Notes: generated by a model from the sequence alone, not told the origin. Shown: positions 36,904-46,410, counted from the stretch's first letter. The stretch: DNA of 64,000 bases from Pseudomonas sp. TTU2014-080ASC (GCF_001446935.1 NZ_LKKK01000011.1:682001-746000), one strand, 5' to 3'. Program-made: numbers and translations.

Positions 36904-38574
36904 TCAGGTCAGTGAAAACTCACCCTGCAGATAGTGTTCCCTGGCTTTTTGTCTGGACAGCTTGCCGGATGTTGTGAGCGGCAGGCTGCGCGGTGCAACC
37001 AGATGAATGGTGGCGTTGATACCGAAGTGCTGGTTAAGGGTGGTGTGCAGCAGGTTGAGAAGGTTCTGGCTGAGCATCGGGTCATGTCGCTGACGCGATT
37101 GGACGAGGACTATCAGTTGTTCCTGATCTTCCTGTTCAACGCTGAAGGCCGCCACATCTGTAGGTGCTAAGCCTGCCGCTTGTTGCAATGACCACTCGAT
37201 CTCCTGCGGCCAGAGATTGCGCCCGCGCACTTGAATCAGCTCTTTACTTCGGCCGCTGATGACCAGTTGATCACTGTGCCAGTAGCCGAGGTCGCCGGTG
37301 TCGATAAAGCCGTACGCGTCAAACGGGCTGGTGTCGATACCGTCTGCAGTCAGATAACCGTTCATCATGCTGCCGCTGCGTAGACGGATGTGGCCGGTTT
37401 CCCCATGCTCAACGGCATTACCGTGTGCATCGACGATGCGAATCTGTGTGCCGGGCAAGGGCGTTCCGCAACACACCAAAGCGCGCGGGTCGTCTGGACT
37501 GCCGTAGCTCAGTCGTGCGCCCAAGCCCGGACGCGCAATAGCGATCGCCAAGCTGTTTTCGGCCATACCATAGCTGGGTAGCCAAGCGCTTGGGCTGAAG
37601 CCGTAAGGGCTCAGGGCTGCAGTGAAGGTTTCAAGCAGGGGATAGCGGATCATCTCGCCACCCACTCCGGCAATTCGTAGTCTGGTCAGGTCAATGCCGC
37701 TGGGGTCGTGCAGGCGCTCTGCTGCAAGGTGATAAGCAAAGGCCGGAGCGTAGGTGATGCTGCTGTGGTTGGCGGACATCAACTGCAGCCACAGGCTCGG
37801 ACGTTTGGCGAAGCTGGACGGACTCAGGTAATCGACCGTGCACTGCGCACACAACGCAGCAAGGAAGAAGCCCACCAGACCCATGTCGTGGTACATCGGT
37901 AACCAGGAGAAAGCGCGGTCGTTGCTGCGTAGGTTCATGCCGTCATGAAGGATGGCATCAATGTTGTCGCATACGGCCTTTTGGCTAATCAGGATGCCTT
38001 TGGGCTCGGCTGTTGAGCCGGAGGAAAACTGCACGTAGGCCATCTCCTGCGGCCCGAGTGCGTCAGGTAGTGCGCACGGGGCAAGGTTATAGAGCTGATC
38101 TTCGGTGAGCGTTTGGCAATTTAAATTGAGATCGTTGTGCTGGAACCACTCAAGCAGTGTTTGCGGGGCGATCAACAGCTCGGCGCTGGCGCAGTTGAGC
38201 ATGCTGTGCAACTGGCGCAGATAGGGCTGTTTGCCGCCAGGATTGAGATTGAAGGGTAAAACACAGGGCACTAGCCCCGCGTACTGACAGGCAAAAAACA
38301 AGGTGAAAAACTGCCCACTGGTTTCTCCGGGCAGGCCCACGCGTGTGCCTCGCTTAAGGCCCAACCCTGCCAGATGCTGCGCAGCGACGAGGGCTTGCTG
38401 GTGCAAATCGGCATAGCTCAGGCGTAGGTTTAACTGGCCCAAGCTGCTGTAGATATTCAGCCCGGTATCGCCTTCAGCAGCATAGTCCAGCGCGCTGGCC
38501 AGGCAGGTGAAACCTCCCAAACGAGGAGCCAGTCCGGTGTTACAGGTAGGAGTGGGAAGCAGCAGTGCGTCCAT
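36904..38574 (-). CDS. Fatty-acyl-AMP ligase (FAAL)
   Basis: A 556-residue ANL-superfamily enzyme of the FAAL branch, which makes acyl-AMP and passes the acyl chain to an ACP rather than to CoA. Motifs: YVQFSSGSTAEPKG (P-loop, about 180-193), WLPMYHDMGLVG (224-235), YGMAENSLAI (FAAL-type instead of the YG-x-TE of CoA ligases), GDLGYW, and LPLTTSGKLSR with the C-terminal catalytic lysine. The FAAL-specific insertion should lie after the ISGRSKELIQVRG segment. Its stop is 42 bases before the ACP gene, and its start shares a base with the GNAT stop (TGATG). Confidence 0.92.
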   Translation of the reverse strand: MDALLLPTPTCNTGLAPRLGGFTCLASALDYAAEGDTGLNIYSSLGQLNLRLSYADLHQQALVAAQHLAGLGLKRGTRVGLPGETSGQFFTLFFACQYAGLVPCVLPFNLNPGGKQPYLRQLHSMLNCASAELLIAPQTLLEWFQHNDLNLNCQTLTEDQLYNLAPCALPDALGPQEMAYVQFSSGSTAEPKGILISQKAVCDNIDAILHDGMNLRSNDRAFSWLPMYHDMGLVGFFLAALCAQCTVDYLSPSSFAKRPSLWLQLMSANHSSITYAPAFAYHLAAERLHDPSGIDLTRLRIAGVGGEMIRYPLLETFTAALSPYGFSPSAWLPSYGMAENSLAIAIARPGLGARLSYGSPDDPRALVCCGTPLPGTQIRIVDAHGNAVEHGETGHIRLRSGSMMNGYLTADGIDTSPFDAYGFIDTGDLGYWHSDQLVISGRSKELIQVRGRNLWPQEIEWSLQQAAGLAPTDVAAFSVEQEDQEQLIVLVQSRQRHDPMLSQNLLNLLHTTLNQHFGINATIHLVAPRSLPLTTSGKLSRQKAREHYLQGEFSLT

Positions 38575-39134
38575 CAGTCATCCTTGTGTGAGGCGAACAC
38601 CAGTACATCCAGACGTTTTCCATCGGGTCCTAAACATTCACGGCTGAGTTTGGCTTCGAACTTGAATCGCGGGTCGCCGCGGAAGTTGAAGAGCATGCGC
38701 AGGTTACGGGCGAGTACCCTTGCGGTCATTTTTTCTAGGTCGCGGTACAGGTAAAAGTGATTGAGCAGCCCATCAATGGTTGCCCACAGCACGCCTTTGC
38801 CCAGATGTTCAGGCTCGCCGATACCGGTGGTGATATTGCCGGTCTTGTGGGTGCGATTGACGTCGATGGTGTAAAAGCCCAGCAACAGGCCATTACTCGC
38901 GAAGATGCCGATAAAGTAGTTGTTGAGGTCGTCGAAGCTAGCGACAAACGCCTGTAACTGTTCCAGGCTGAAGTTCAGCGGTGGCAGGTTCAGGCCTTCG
39001 AGCATGCTGGCAGAGTTGATCCATTCAACAAAGCGCGGCGTGACATCGGCCGGAGTGAGGCTGCGCAAGGTGTAACCGCTGCTTTCGATATGTACAGGAG
39101 CACCCCGTGGCCTGGGAGGTTGTGTTGCGTGCAC
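38574..39134 (-). CDS. GNAT family acyltransferase, first gene of the FAAL operon
   Basis: A 186-residue GNAT-fold protein. YTLRSLTPADVTPRFVEWIN (about 21-40) is the usual first strand and helix, FIGIFASNGLLLGFYTID the central strands, and IGEPEHLGKGVLWATIDGLL the acyl-CoA pyrophosphate-binding region. The start is a GTG at 39134 with AGGAGA six bases before it. Its stop overlaps the FAAL start. In this context it may acetylate an amine precursor or move the finished acyl group from ACP to an amine; the latter would supply the missing release step. It is similar to sugar-nucleotide N-acetyltransferases by eye, so a sugar-amine acceptor is also possible. Confidence 0.8.
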   Translation of the reverse strand: MHATQPPRPRGAPVHIESSGYTLRSLTPADVTPRFVEWINSASMLEGLNLPPLNFSLEQLQAFVASFDDLNNYFIGIFASNGLLLGFYTIDVNRTHKTGNITTGIGEPEHLGKGVLWATIDGLLNHFYLYRDLEKMTARVLARNLRMLFNFRGDPRFKFEAKLSRECLGPDGKRLDVLVFASHKDD

Positions 39135-39162
39135 CTAGCGTCTCCTGTCGCAAGTGAGTCCT

Positions 39163-39179
39163 TTGGGGCTGAGCCCCAA
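39163..39179. terminator. Hairpin between autotransporter and GNAT gene
   Basis: Perfect 7-bp stem TTGGGGC (39163-39169) / GCCCCAA (39173-39179) with a 3-base loop. No T-run in either direction, so termination would be partial; it separates the autotransporter from the FAAL operon. Confidence 0.45.
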
Positions 39180-39248
39180 GCGTTAAATTAAGCGTAGACG
39201 ATGGTTCCAGTTGTGGTGATTTTTAGTTACCAGTACAGCTATAAAACC

Positions 39249-42200
39249 TCAGAAATCAATCTGGATACCGATGTTCAGGGCCGTGCTTTGGGTGTCCCCA
39301 CCGAAGGAGTGACGGTAGCGCGCGTCGCCGAAGAGTGTTGCGGTTTTGCTCAGAGCGATACGCCCGCCGACGCCCAGTTCACCTGAGGTGCTGTCGTACT
39401 TGTCACGCACTTTGGTGCCACTGAACTCGATCTCGGTGGGTTTGATGAAGTCGTGCAGGACGTTGGCAATTACGTAAGCTTGTGATGGTTTTTCGGTTTT
39501 CGACAGGTCGTTGTACAGGCGTAATCCGGCGCGGCCGCGAACGGTGTTGACGCTGTAGCCTTCCATCACGCTGACTTCATCATCAAAGGTTTCGTAACGG
39601 GTGTGTTGGTAGCTGAGCTGCAGCTGCGGTTCTACGTTCCAGGTATCTGCAAACGTCGCAATGGGCTTGCCGACTTCGGCCGAAATCCCCACGCGCCAGC
39701 CTTTTTGCGTACCTTTGTCGTCATAGATATCGGTAAAGCCGTTGCGCACACGGGAAACCATGGCCACGGTGTCGACGTAGGCACCATCGGCAGTGGATAG
39801 GGTGTAGTAGCCACCTGCACTGAAGGTGTTGGTGCTCATGCTGCCGGTATCTTTATTGCCCAGCCCTTTGCGTGTACGTGCCTGGTCCTCAAAGTCGGCT
39901 TCGGCGTGGGTGTAGTCAATGCTGACACCGGCGCGCTGGCTGGTGCCATTGGCATCGTGTTGTACCCACAGGTCATGGCCGAATTGCAAACCGGTAAAGC
40001 GCTGGTTGTAATTAAAGCGTTCGCCCTCGGAGCGATCATCCAGGTAGTACAGGCGGCTCCAGCCGAGCAGGTTCTCGTCCTTGAGGTCGTAGTCGCCTCC
40101 GATCCGCTGATGCAGGCTGGCGAGCATACGCATGCCCTGTTCCATATTGGCGGTTTGGCCGGCTACGACGTTGGCCACTTCGGAGCGGTAATTGGGTTCG
40201 TTGTCGTCCTTACCATCACACGGGCCAGGCAGGCCGCCAGGGCAGGGACCAGGTAGCTCGCCGGAGGAGGTCAGGTACCAGTTGCCGTTGCCCGGTACGT
40301 CATGCTGGCCTTGCAGCAGATGATATTCAAAGGCACCGGCTTCCACCGGAGCAGCCAAGACAAATTTGCCCGCTGACTCACCGTCAACCTGAACCACTCG
40401 GATGCCGTCATTGGTTAGTGCACCCTGGCCGCCAGCATTGCGAATCAGCAACTGGGTAGTGCCGCTAGTGTTGCCGTTGACCACCAGTTTGTCGGTGGGT
40501 GAGCTGTCGTCACCTAGCTGCGTGCGCATAACCAGCGTGCCTCCATCACCGTGATAGGTGTTGGCTCCGGTAACGGTGAGGGTGGTGGGACGGAAACTGG
40601 TGCGGCGTCTGCTGCTGACGGCTTCTGGGATGTTAAGCACGACGCTACCCGCATTGGAGAGGCTGTCGATGCGCTGATTAAAAGCATTCAGGAGTAACAG
40701 GCCGCCGCTATCAACCCGATAACTTGATGCCGGGCTGAAGGTGTTGGTCGCAGCGGCTCCAAGTGTGGACGCGTTGCGAACGGTGGTTGGCCCTTGCCAG
40801 GTGTTTTGACCACTCAAGAACTGGCTGCCGCCTGTAACCGTGAGCCCGCCAGCACCGCTGATGACGCCACTGAACAGACCACTGCCAGCGCCGTTGCTGT
40901 TGCCAGCCGTGATATTCAAGGTGTTGCTGCCAAGCAGGACCTGACTATTGCCTGAGAGTGTTTTGATCGAGGTGTCGCCAGTATGGTCGCTGATGTCCAG
41001 CGTGCCGTTGGCAATCACCCCAGCCGAGTTGGCAATGCTGCTGTTGCCAGTCAGTGCCAATGCGCCCTGTTTGATGTGAGTCACGCCGGTATAGCTGTTA
41101 GCGGCTGTCAGATTGAGCGTACCGGTTCCGGTCTTGAGCAGATTACCGTTGCCGCTGATCGTGCCCGAATGGGTGGCACTGTTGCTGCCATCAACCCTGA
41201 GGCTGAGCTTGGCGTTGGCATAAAGCTCCATTGAGTTGCGGAGGTTGAGTCCATTGTTGTAGCCGAGAGTGCCACCCTCAGGCACCCCGCTGTGGTAGCG
41301 GCCACGTATCACGGATGAGCCTAGGGCTTGTGGGTCATCGACCCAGAAGGTGCCGCCGTAGATATCGGTAAAGCCTTTAAAGTCGGGCTGGGCGATATCC
41401 AGGTGTGTGGTACCAGCATAGCTGGCGAGGGTCAGGGTGCCGTTGCCTTGCATACTGCTATCCAGCGTAGGGAGCAGGTCGCTGTAGCGTAGGTTTTGAG
41501 TATGGTTGAAGTTGATGAAGGCACTGCCTTGGCCCAGGACAATCTTCTCAGCCACCAGCTTGCCGACCTGAGCACCACCGATTGTTAGATTCGGATCACT
41601 GCCAAAGTTGATGATGCCTATAGAGCCTGGCTGATAGGCCATATACAGCGGGCCAGGCTGGCTGTAGTCCGGGAAGCGGCCGGATTGCGTAGGGTCGATA
41701 ATTGACCAGTTATTGGGGTTTCTTACCACGACCATGTCAAGCACGCCGATAAACAGCTCGCCGCCGTTACTGAGCGTTACCTGCCCTGTACCAGAGTGGC
41801 CCAGATAAAGGCTACCTACGGTTGTAGTGTCGTCTTCATAGTAGGTGCCGAGTCCACCCACCATCCAGATCGAACCAGTGCCATCGATGTTGACTTTGCC
41901 CGTGCCGCCGTTGACCCCTACCTGGGCGTGGAGTTCTGGTGGGTCGTTCCAGACATCAGGCGAGCCACTCAGACTCACCAGTTTGCCACCGCCCAGAATA
42001 TTGACTGTGCCTAGGCCTCCTGCGCCGCTGCCGATCTGCAGCCCAGCCATTGCAGTGGCCATATTGCGGTTGGTGGTTGTTGTTGGAAACAAATTCAGCG
42101 TGCCGTTACCCCCAGCGCCGATCACAAATGAGTGCACGCCGGTAGCGTAATTAAATACTTCAGAGACATATTTGCCGCCGGCCAGGACGTTGATAATCCC

Positions 42201-42977
42201 AAAGCTACCGGAGCCCATGCCCACGGCGGTTATAACGCCTTGCTGAGTGGCGAGAGCACCACCGTTGACATTGATGATGCCTTGCCCACCATTTGCCCCG
42301 AGCGCAAATACAGAGTCAGTGCTACCGTTGTAGCTCTGGCCGGTTATGCACATACAGGAGTGAAAGTTCCAATCGGTCAGTGATTTGCCGCTACCCAGCG
42401 CATTAATTGTACCCACACTGCCGACCCCCGCTCCCAGATGAAAGTCGTTGGTGAAGTACATTGAAGTGTTGCCTTCGACAGTGTTGTAGGCGGTGAGGGT
42501 GCCGATGCCGCCACCTGAGCCAATCGTGAAAAACTCAGCACTAATGCCAACGGATCCCCATTCCCCGGATTTTTTTAGCTCCAGGGTGCCACTGGTGTCG
42601 GCTTTATTACCAATCTGTATTGATTTAGCCGATGCCCACGTGTCCTTAAGCACTGCTGCGGGCGAGCGGTTAATCTGCAGGTCATTAACCCCTCCAGGTA
42701 TTTCCTCTGGCGTCCAGTTGGCTGGGTTCATTAAATCGGTGTCTGCAGTGGTTGGAGTCCAGTCCATCAGTATCGCTTGGGCAGGCATTGCCGTTATGAA
42801 CAGCAGCCCCGAGGCAATGCTTAAGGCGAGCTTGGAGGGCAATAAGTTAGATGAGTGTCGCGGGGAATCGCCATGACGCCCGGCTTTGGTAACTTTGGTT
42901 TTACCTCTGGCCAGTTCTGAAGCGACTACCCAGGATTGCGATGCAGCACGCCATACCAAGCGATAAACCTTATTCAT
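39249..42977 (-). CDS. Type Va autotransporter with ESPR signal and beta-strand-repeat passenger
   Basis: A 1242-residue autotransporter. It begins with an extended signal peptide region (MNKVYRLVWRAASQSWVVAS) followed by a hydrophobic core and AMPAQA cleavage site. The passenger (about 70-950) is glycine-, serine- and asparagine-rich with many short repeated strands such as GSGNGTLN, GTGTLNLTAANSYTGVTHI (the autotransporter-associated beta strand repeat) and is predicted to form a right-handed beta-helix. The last 300 residues form the beta-barrel and end in an aromatic residue (LNIGIQIDF). Between them lies a Pro/Gly/Cys stretch (PGPCPGGLPGPCDGKDD). No protease or lipase catalytic motif was seen, so adhesion or aggregation is the likeliest role. 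Confidence 0.93.
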   Translation of the reverse strand: MNKVYRLVWRAASQSWVVASELARGKTKVTKAGRHGDSPRHSSNLLPSKLALSIASGLLFITAMPAQAILMDWTPTTADTDLMNPANWTPEEIPGGVNDLQINRSPAAVLKDTWASAKSIQIGNKADTSGTLELKKSGEWGSVGISAEFFTIGSGGGIGTLTAYNTVEGNTSMYFTNDFHLGAGVGSVGTINALGSGKSLTDWNFHSCMCITGQSYNGSTDSVFALGANGGQGIINVNGGALATQQGVITAVGMGSGSFGIINVLAGGKYVSEVFNYATGVHSFVIGAGGNGTLNLFPTTTTNRNMATAMAGLQIGSGAGGLGTVNILGGGKLVSLSGSPDVWNDPPELHAQVGVNGGTGKVNIDGTGSIWMVGGLGTYYEDDTTTVGSLYLGHSGTGQVTLSNGGELFIGVLDMVVVRNPNNWSIIDPTQSGRFPDYSQPGPLYMAYQPGSIGIINFGSDPNLTIGGAQVGKLVAEKIVLGQGSAFINFNHTQNLRYSDLLPTLDSSMQGNGTLTLASYAGTTHLDIAQPDFKGFTDIYGGTFWVDDPQALGSSVIRGRYHSGVPEGGTLGYNNGLNLRNSMELYANAKLSLRVDGSNSATHSGTISGNGNLLKTGTGTLNLTAANSYTGVTHIKQGALALTGNSSIANSAGVIANGTLDISDHTGDTSIKTLSGNSQVLLGSNTLNITAGNSNGAGSGLFSGVISGAGGLTVTGGSQFLSGQNTWQGPTTVRNASTLGAAATNTFSPASSYRVDSGGLLLLNAFNQRIDSLSNAGSVVLNIPEAVSSRRRTSFRPTTLTVTGANTYHGDGGTLVMRTQLGDDSSPTDKLVVNGNTSGTTQLLIRNAGGQGALTNDGIRVVQVDGESAGKFVLAAPVEAGAFEYHLLQGQHDVPGNGNWYLTSSGELPGPCPGGLPGPCDGKDDNEPNYRSEVANVVAGQTANMEQGMRMLASLHQRIGGDYDLKDENLLGWSRLYYLDDRSEGERFNYNQRFTGLQFGHDLWVQHDANGTSQRAGVSIDYTHAEADFEDQARTRKGLGNKDTGSMSTNTFSAGGYYTLSTADGAYVDTVAMVSRVRNGFTDIYDDKGTQKGWRVGISAEVGKPIATFADTWNVEPQLQLSYQHTRYETFDDEVSVMEGYSVNTVRGRAGLRLYNDLSKTEKPSQAYVIANVLHDFIKPTEIEFSGTKVRDKYDSTSGELGVGGRIALSKTATLFGDARYRHSFGGDTQSTALNIGIQIDF

Positions 42978-43337
42978 CCCCAATCTCCATTGGGCCCCCA
43001 TGTTGAAGTTGCGTGTTCGGGGGCTTTAAAACGGATTCCACACGTTGAATAAGGCTTAGCGAACGACCCTAACTCACTGAAGATCAACGGAACTCAGGAA
43101 CATATCGGTACGATAGTAATGCTTTCGGGAGCTGGCCAATTTGTGCACCTTTGTTCTGATAAATGGTCGGATAGGCGCGAAGTGTTAACTAATTTTGATT
43201 TTGCGGTGCGCAGCACCTACGGTCCTGGGGCTGGGATAGGCGGCGTCGGGCGCTAATACAGTTTGCTCAGATGACTGTGGCTGTTGTGGCAGCAGGCAAG
43301 CCTCTAGAATGCTGCATTCGCTGATTCTGAGGCTGTT
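42978..43337. other. 360-base intergenic region between divergent autotransporter and EamA genes
   Basis: No open reading frame of note. On the minus strand, GGAG precedes the autotransporter start and GCCCCC (42993-42998) / GGGGGC (43019-43024) would form a stem in its leader. On the plus strand, TAGAAT (43305-43310) is a possible -10 for the EamA gene with a weak -35 (TTGTGG, 43284-43289). The autotransporter promoter could be TTGGCC...TACTAT on the minus strand, but spacing is poor. Nothing else recognised. Confidence 0.4.
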
Positions 43338-44285
43338 ATGCATACGTCGTCCGGTCGCTGGCTTTATGGCCTGTTTCTAACGCTGTTGACCGCGTTCCTC
43401 TGGGGCATCTTGCCGATCAAACTCAAAGCCGTACTGACCGACATGGATCCGATCACCGTGACTTGGTATCGCCTGCTGGTTTCCGGTGGTGTGCTGCTGC
43501 TCTATCTGTCGATAACACGGCGCTTGCCGTCATTTCGGCAGCTGAATACCAAGGGCCGGTGGTTGCTGCTGATCGCTATTCTGGCTTTGACTGGTAACTA
43601 CGTGCTGTATCTGTTCGGCCTGCAATTGCTCAGTCCCGGTACCACGCAACTGGTGATTCAGGTCGCACCGATTCTGCTGCTGGGCAGCAGTCTGCTGATT
43701 TTCCGTGAGCGCTTCAGTTTGATTCAGGGAGTAGGGCTTCTGGTGTTGTTGTGTGGTTTTGGCTTGTTCTTCAACCAGCGATTGCACGAGTTACTGAGTT
43801 CACTGACGGCTTACACAACAGGTGTGCTGATCGTCTTGGCTGCGGCCTTCATTTGGACCTTCTATGGGCTGGCGCAGAAGCAGTTACTGACGGTGTGGAA
43901 CTCATTACAGATCATGATGGTGATCTATCTGGGATGCGCAGCTCTGCTGGTGCCATGGGCGCAACCGGCCCTGTTGGTTGAGTTGACCCCGGTTCAGGGC
44001 TGGTTATTACTTGCGTGCTGCCTGAATACCTTGGTGGCCTATGGTGCGTTTGCAGAGGCGCTGGCGCACTGGGAGGCTTCTAAAGTCAGTGCTGCGTTGG
44101 CCATCACCCCGCTGGTGACGTTTGCAGCTGTGGCCTTGGCTGCACAGTGGTGGCCCGCCTATATAACCCCGGAGCAGCTGAACTGGCTGGCGTATGCCGG
44201 AGCGCTGCTGGTAGTGGCCGGTTCCGCACTGACCGCTGTGGGGCCTACGTTGCTGGCCGGCTTGCGTGGCCGGAGGCTGGCTTAA
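43338..44285 (+). CDS. EamA/DMT family transporter
   Basis: A 315-residue inner-membrane protein with ten hydrophobic segments in two repeats, the EamA pattern. The first repeat begins LTAFLWGILPIKLKAVLTDM, and PITVTWYRLLVSGGVLLLY is the typical conserved stretch; the second starts at LIVLAAAFIWTFYGLAQKQL. Family members export amino acids, metabolites or nucleotide sugars. The substrate is not evident. It converges on the flavodoxin-fold gene with a 13-base gap. Confidence 0.9.
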   Translation: MHTSSGRWLYGLFLTLLTAFLWGILPIKLKAVLTDMDPITVTWYRLLVSGGVLLLYLSITRRLPSFRQLNTKGRWLLLIAILALTGNYVLYLFGLQLLSPGTTQLVIQVAPILLLGSSLLIFRERFSLIQGVGLLVLLCGFGLFFNQRLHELLSSLTAYTTGVLIVLAAAFIWTFYGLAQKQLLTVWNSLQIMMVIYLGCAALLVPWAQPALLVELTPVQGWLLLACCLNTLVAYGAFAEALAHWEASKVSAALAITPLVTFAAVALAAQWWPAYITPEQLNWLAYAGALLVVAGSALTAVGPTLLAGLRGRRLA

Positions 44286-44298
44286 CGATTGCGGTGCC

Positions 44299-44919
44299 TC
44301 AGCACTGGCTGCCGAGCTTCTCGGCTTGGTTCAGCCACTTAAGACGCTGATCCTCCGTCGCCGTACGCACAGGCGCAAACACGTGCAGGTGAAGGGTTTT
44401 GATGCCACTAAAGCCTAAGATGGTGCGCTTGATCTGGCGGTGTCCGGGCGCGCCGTAAACCCAGCGGTAGTACCAAGGAGGTGTGTCCATTGTCACCAGC
44501 ACATCGGCTGTACGCTCGCTAAGGAGTTTGTCCCAGGCCTGACCGTCGTTACGGTATTTGAAGGCAAAGCCAGGCAGGAAGGTGCGGTCGAAAAAACCTT
44601 TGAGCAACGCCGGCATGCCACCCCACCAAACCGGATACGCGACCATCAGGTGTTCGGCCCAATGAATCTGGCGCTGGGCCTCGAGGAGGTCGGGCTCCAG
44701 GGTTTGGCTTTGCTCATAGCCGTTGTGCAAGACAGGGTCAAAGTTCATTTCGCTCAGGCGTAACTCCCTGACGATATGGCCCTTGCTGCGTGCACCGGCA
44801 CTCCAGGCATCGGCCAGTGAGTGGCAGAGACTGCGGCGTTTAGGCGAGCCGATAATCATCAGGATACGTTTGCCATCACCTTCCAGGCGGGTTGCACCGC
44901 TTTTCACCGCATCATTCAT
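44299..44919 (-). CDS. NAD(P)H oxidoreductase, flavodoxin-like fold (KefF/MdaB type)
   Basis: A 206-residue flavodoxin-fold quinone reductase. [20 protein letters not shown] binds the flavin phosphate; [21 protein letters not shown] is the characteristic signature, followed by [13 protein letters not shown]. Such enzymes reduce quinones or act as modulators of KefB/C. The start is taken at 44919 (MNDAVKSG): AAGGCAG precedes it, and it overlaps the fumC stop by 8 bases, so it is coupled to fumC. The frame is open further upstream to 44961 but there inside fumC. Confidence 0.88.
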   Translation of the reverse strand: MNDAVKSGATRLEGDGKRILMIIGSPKRRSLCHSLADAWSAGARSKGHIVRELRLSEMNFDPVLHNGYEQSQTLEPDLLEAQRQIHWAEHLMVAYPVWWGGMPALLKGFFDRTFLPGFAFKYRNDGQAWDKLLSERTADVLVTMDTPPWYYRWVYGAPGHRQIKRTILGFSGIKTLHLHVFAPVRTATEDQRLKWLNQAEKLGSQC

Positions 44920-46306
44920 GTTGGCCTGCCTTGAGCATGTTTTCGGGACGGACCCAGGCATCGAACTGGTCGTTGCTCAGATAACCGAGTTGTAACGCCG
45001 CTTCACGCAGGGTAATGCCGTCGGCATAGGCCAGTTTGGCGATCTGCGCTGCCTTGTCGTAGCCGATATGTGGGTTGAGCGCCGTAACCAGCATCAGGCC
45101 GCGCTCCAGATGTTCCGCCATGCGCTGGCTGTCAGCCTGAAGTCCGGCAATGCAATGCTGCTGGAAGTTTCGGCAGCCATCGGCGAGCAAACGTATCGAC
45201 TGCAACAGGTTATAGATGATGACGGGCTTAAATACATTGAGCTGCAGGTGGCCCTGACTCGCGGCAAAGGTCAGCGTGCTGTCATTGCCAAGCACCTGGC
45301 AGGCCAGCATGGATAGGGCTTCACACTGGGTTGGATTGACCTTGCCGGGCATTATCGAACTGCCGGGCTCGTTGGCGGGCAAGCGCACTTCAGCCAGACC
45401 AGCCCGTGGGCCTGAGCCAAGCAGGCGCAGGTCATTGGCAAGTTTCATCAGCGCCACTGCCAAGGTTTTCAGCGCGCCGGAGAGGGCGACCAACGGTTCG
45501 TGCCCGGCCAGGGCGGCAAATTTGTTCGGTGCAGTGATCAACGGCAAGCCGCAGAGTGCCGCCAGTTCGCTGGCGATCGCCGCATCAAAGCCTTGCGGTG
45601 AGTTCAATCCGGTGCCGACCGCAGTCCCGCCCTGGGCCAGTTGGTAGACGGCGGGGAGTGCAGCGTTGATGGCATCTTCGGCGTAGTTCAGCTGCATGAC
45701 AAAGGCAGACAGCTCCTGACCGAAGGTCATGGGCGTAGCATCCATCATGTGGGTGCGTCCGGTTTTGATCTGGCGGTCGTAGCGCTGGGCCTGCTCCTGC
45801 AAACCGTCACGCAGCTCATGCAGTGCGGGCAGCAGTTGCTCATTTATCGCCAGTGCGGCGGAGATGTGCATGGCAGTGGGGAAGGCATCATTGGAGCTTT
45901 GGGACCGGTTGACGTGGTCATTCGGGTGTACCGGACTTTTACCGCCACGGGGCTGTCCAGCTAGTTCATTGGCGCGTCCGGCAATGACTTCATTGACGTT
46001 CATGTTGCTTTGGGTGCCGCTGCCGGTCTGCCATACCACCAACGGAAACTGATCATCATGCTGGCCTGCAATGACTTCATTGGCGGCTTGTTCAATCAGT
46101 CGTGCTGTCTCAGCAGGTAGTGAGCCGATGCGCTGATTAACACGGGCCGCGGCTTTTTTGATCTGCGCAAGGGCATGAATGACGGCCAACGGCATACGTT
46201 CCTGGCCGATGGCGAAGTTCTCCCGCGAGCGCTGTGTCTGCGCGCCCCAGTAGGCTTCCTGCGGCACCTCGATTGGGCCGATGCTGTCAGTTTCGGTTCG
46301 GTTCAT
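44912..46306 (-). CDS. fumC: Fumarate hydratase class II (FumC)
   Basis: A 464-residue class II fumarase of the aspartase/fumarase superfamily, cytoplasmic and iron-independent: fumarate + water to malate. [38 protein letters not shown], and the signature [16 protein letters not shown] are all intact, with the catalytic serine in the SS loop (GSSIMPG). Length is normal. Class II enzymes substitute for the iron-sulfur fumarase under oxidative or iron stress. The quinone reductase gene overlaps its 3' end by 8 bases. The fumarate made by the tyrosine pathway encoded downstream at 52-56 kb is its substrate in principle. Confidence 0.98.
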   Translation of the reverse strand: MNRTETDSIGPIEVPQEAYWGAQTQRSRENFAIGQERMPLAVIHALAQIKKAAARVNQRIGSLPAETARLIEQAANEVIAGQHDDQFPLVVWQTGSGTQSNMNVNEVIAGRANELAGQPRGGKSPVHPNDHVNRSQSSNDAFPTAMHISAALAINEQLLPALHELRDGLQEQAQRYDRQIKTGRTHMMDATPMTFGQELSAFVMQLNYAEDAINAALPAVYQLAQGGTAVGTGLNSPQGFDAAIASELAALCGLPLITAPNKFAALAGHEPLVALSGALKTLAVALMKLANDLRLLGSGPRAGLAEVRLPANEPGSSIMPGKVNPTQCEALSMLACQVLGNDSTLTFAASQGHLQLNVFKPVIIYNLLQSIRLLADGCRNFQQHCIAGLQADSQRMAEHLERGLMLVTALNPHIGYDKAAQIAKLAYADGITLREAALQLGYLSNDQFDAWVRPENMLKAGQHE

Positions 46307-46410
46307 GCACGTCTCCTGTTTTCCAGATCATGGGAATACCCGGGCGCTGTAGCACTGCCTGCATGATTTAGGCTGCGGGAGAGAGACAGAGGTTCCGTAT
46401 AAGCGTGCAA

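Noticed and set aside
34522..39134. Identification with the azetidomonamide-type cluster of P. aeruginosa
   Set aside because: That cluster also has an SDR, P450 and ACP, but it centres on an NRPS, and no NRPS, KAS III or FAD monooxygenase is present here.
42978..43337. Small gene in the autotransporter/EamA gap
   Set aside because: No frame longer than a few dozen codons with a ribosome site; only promoter-like fragments.
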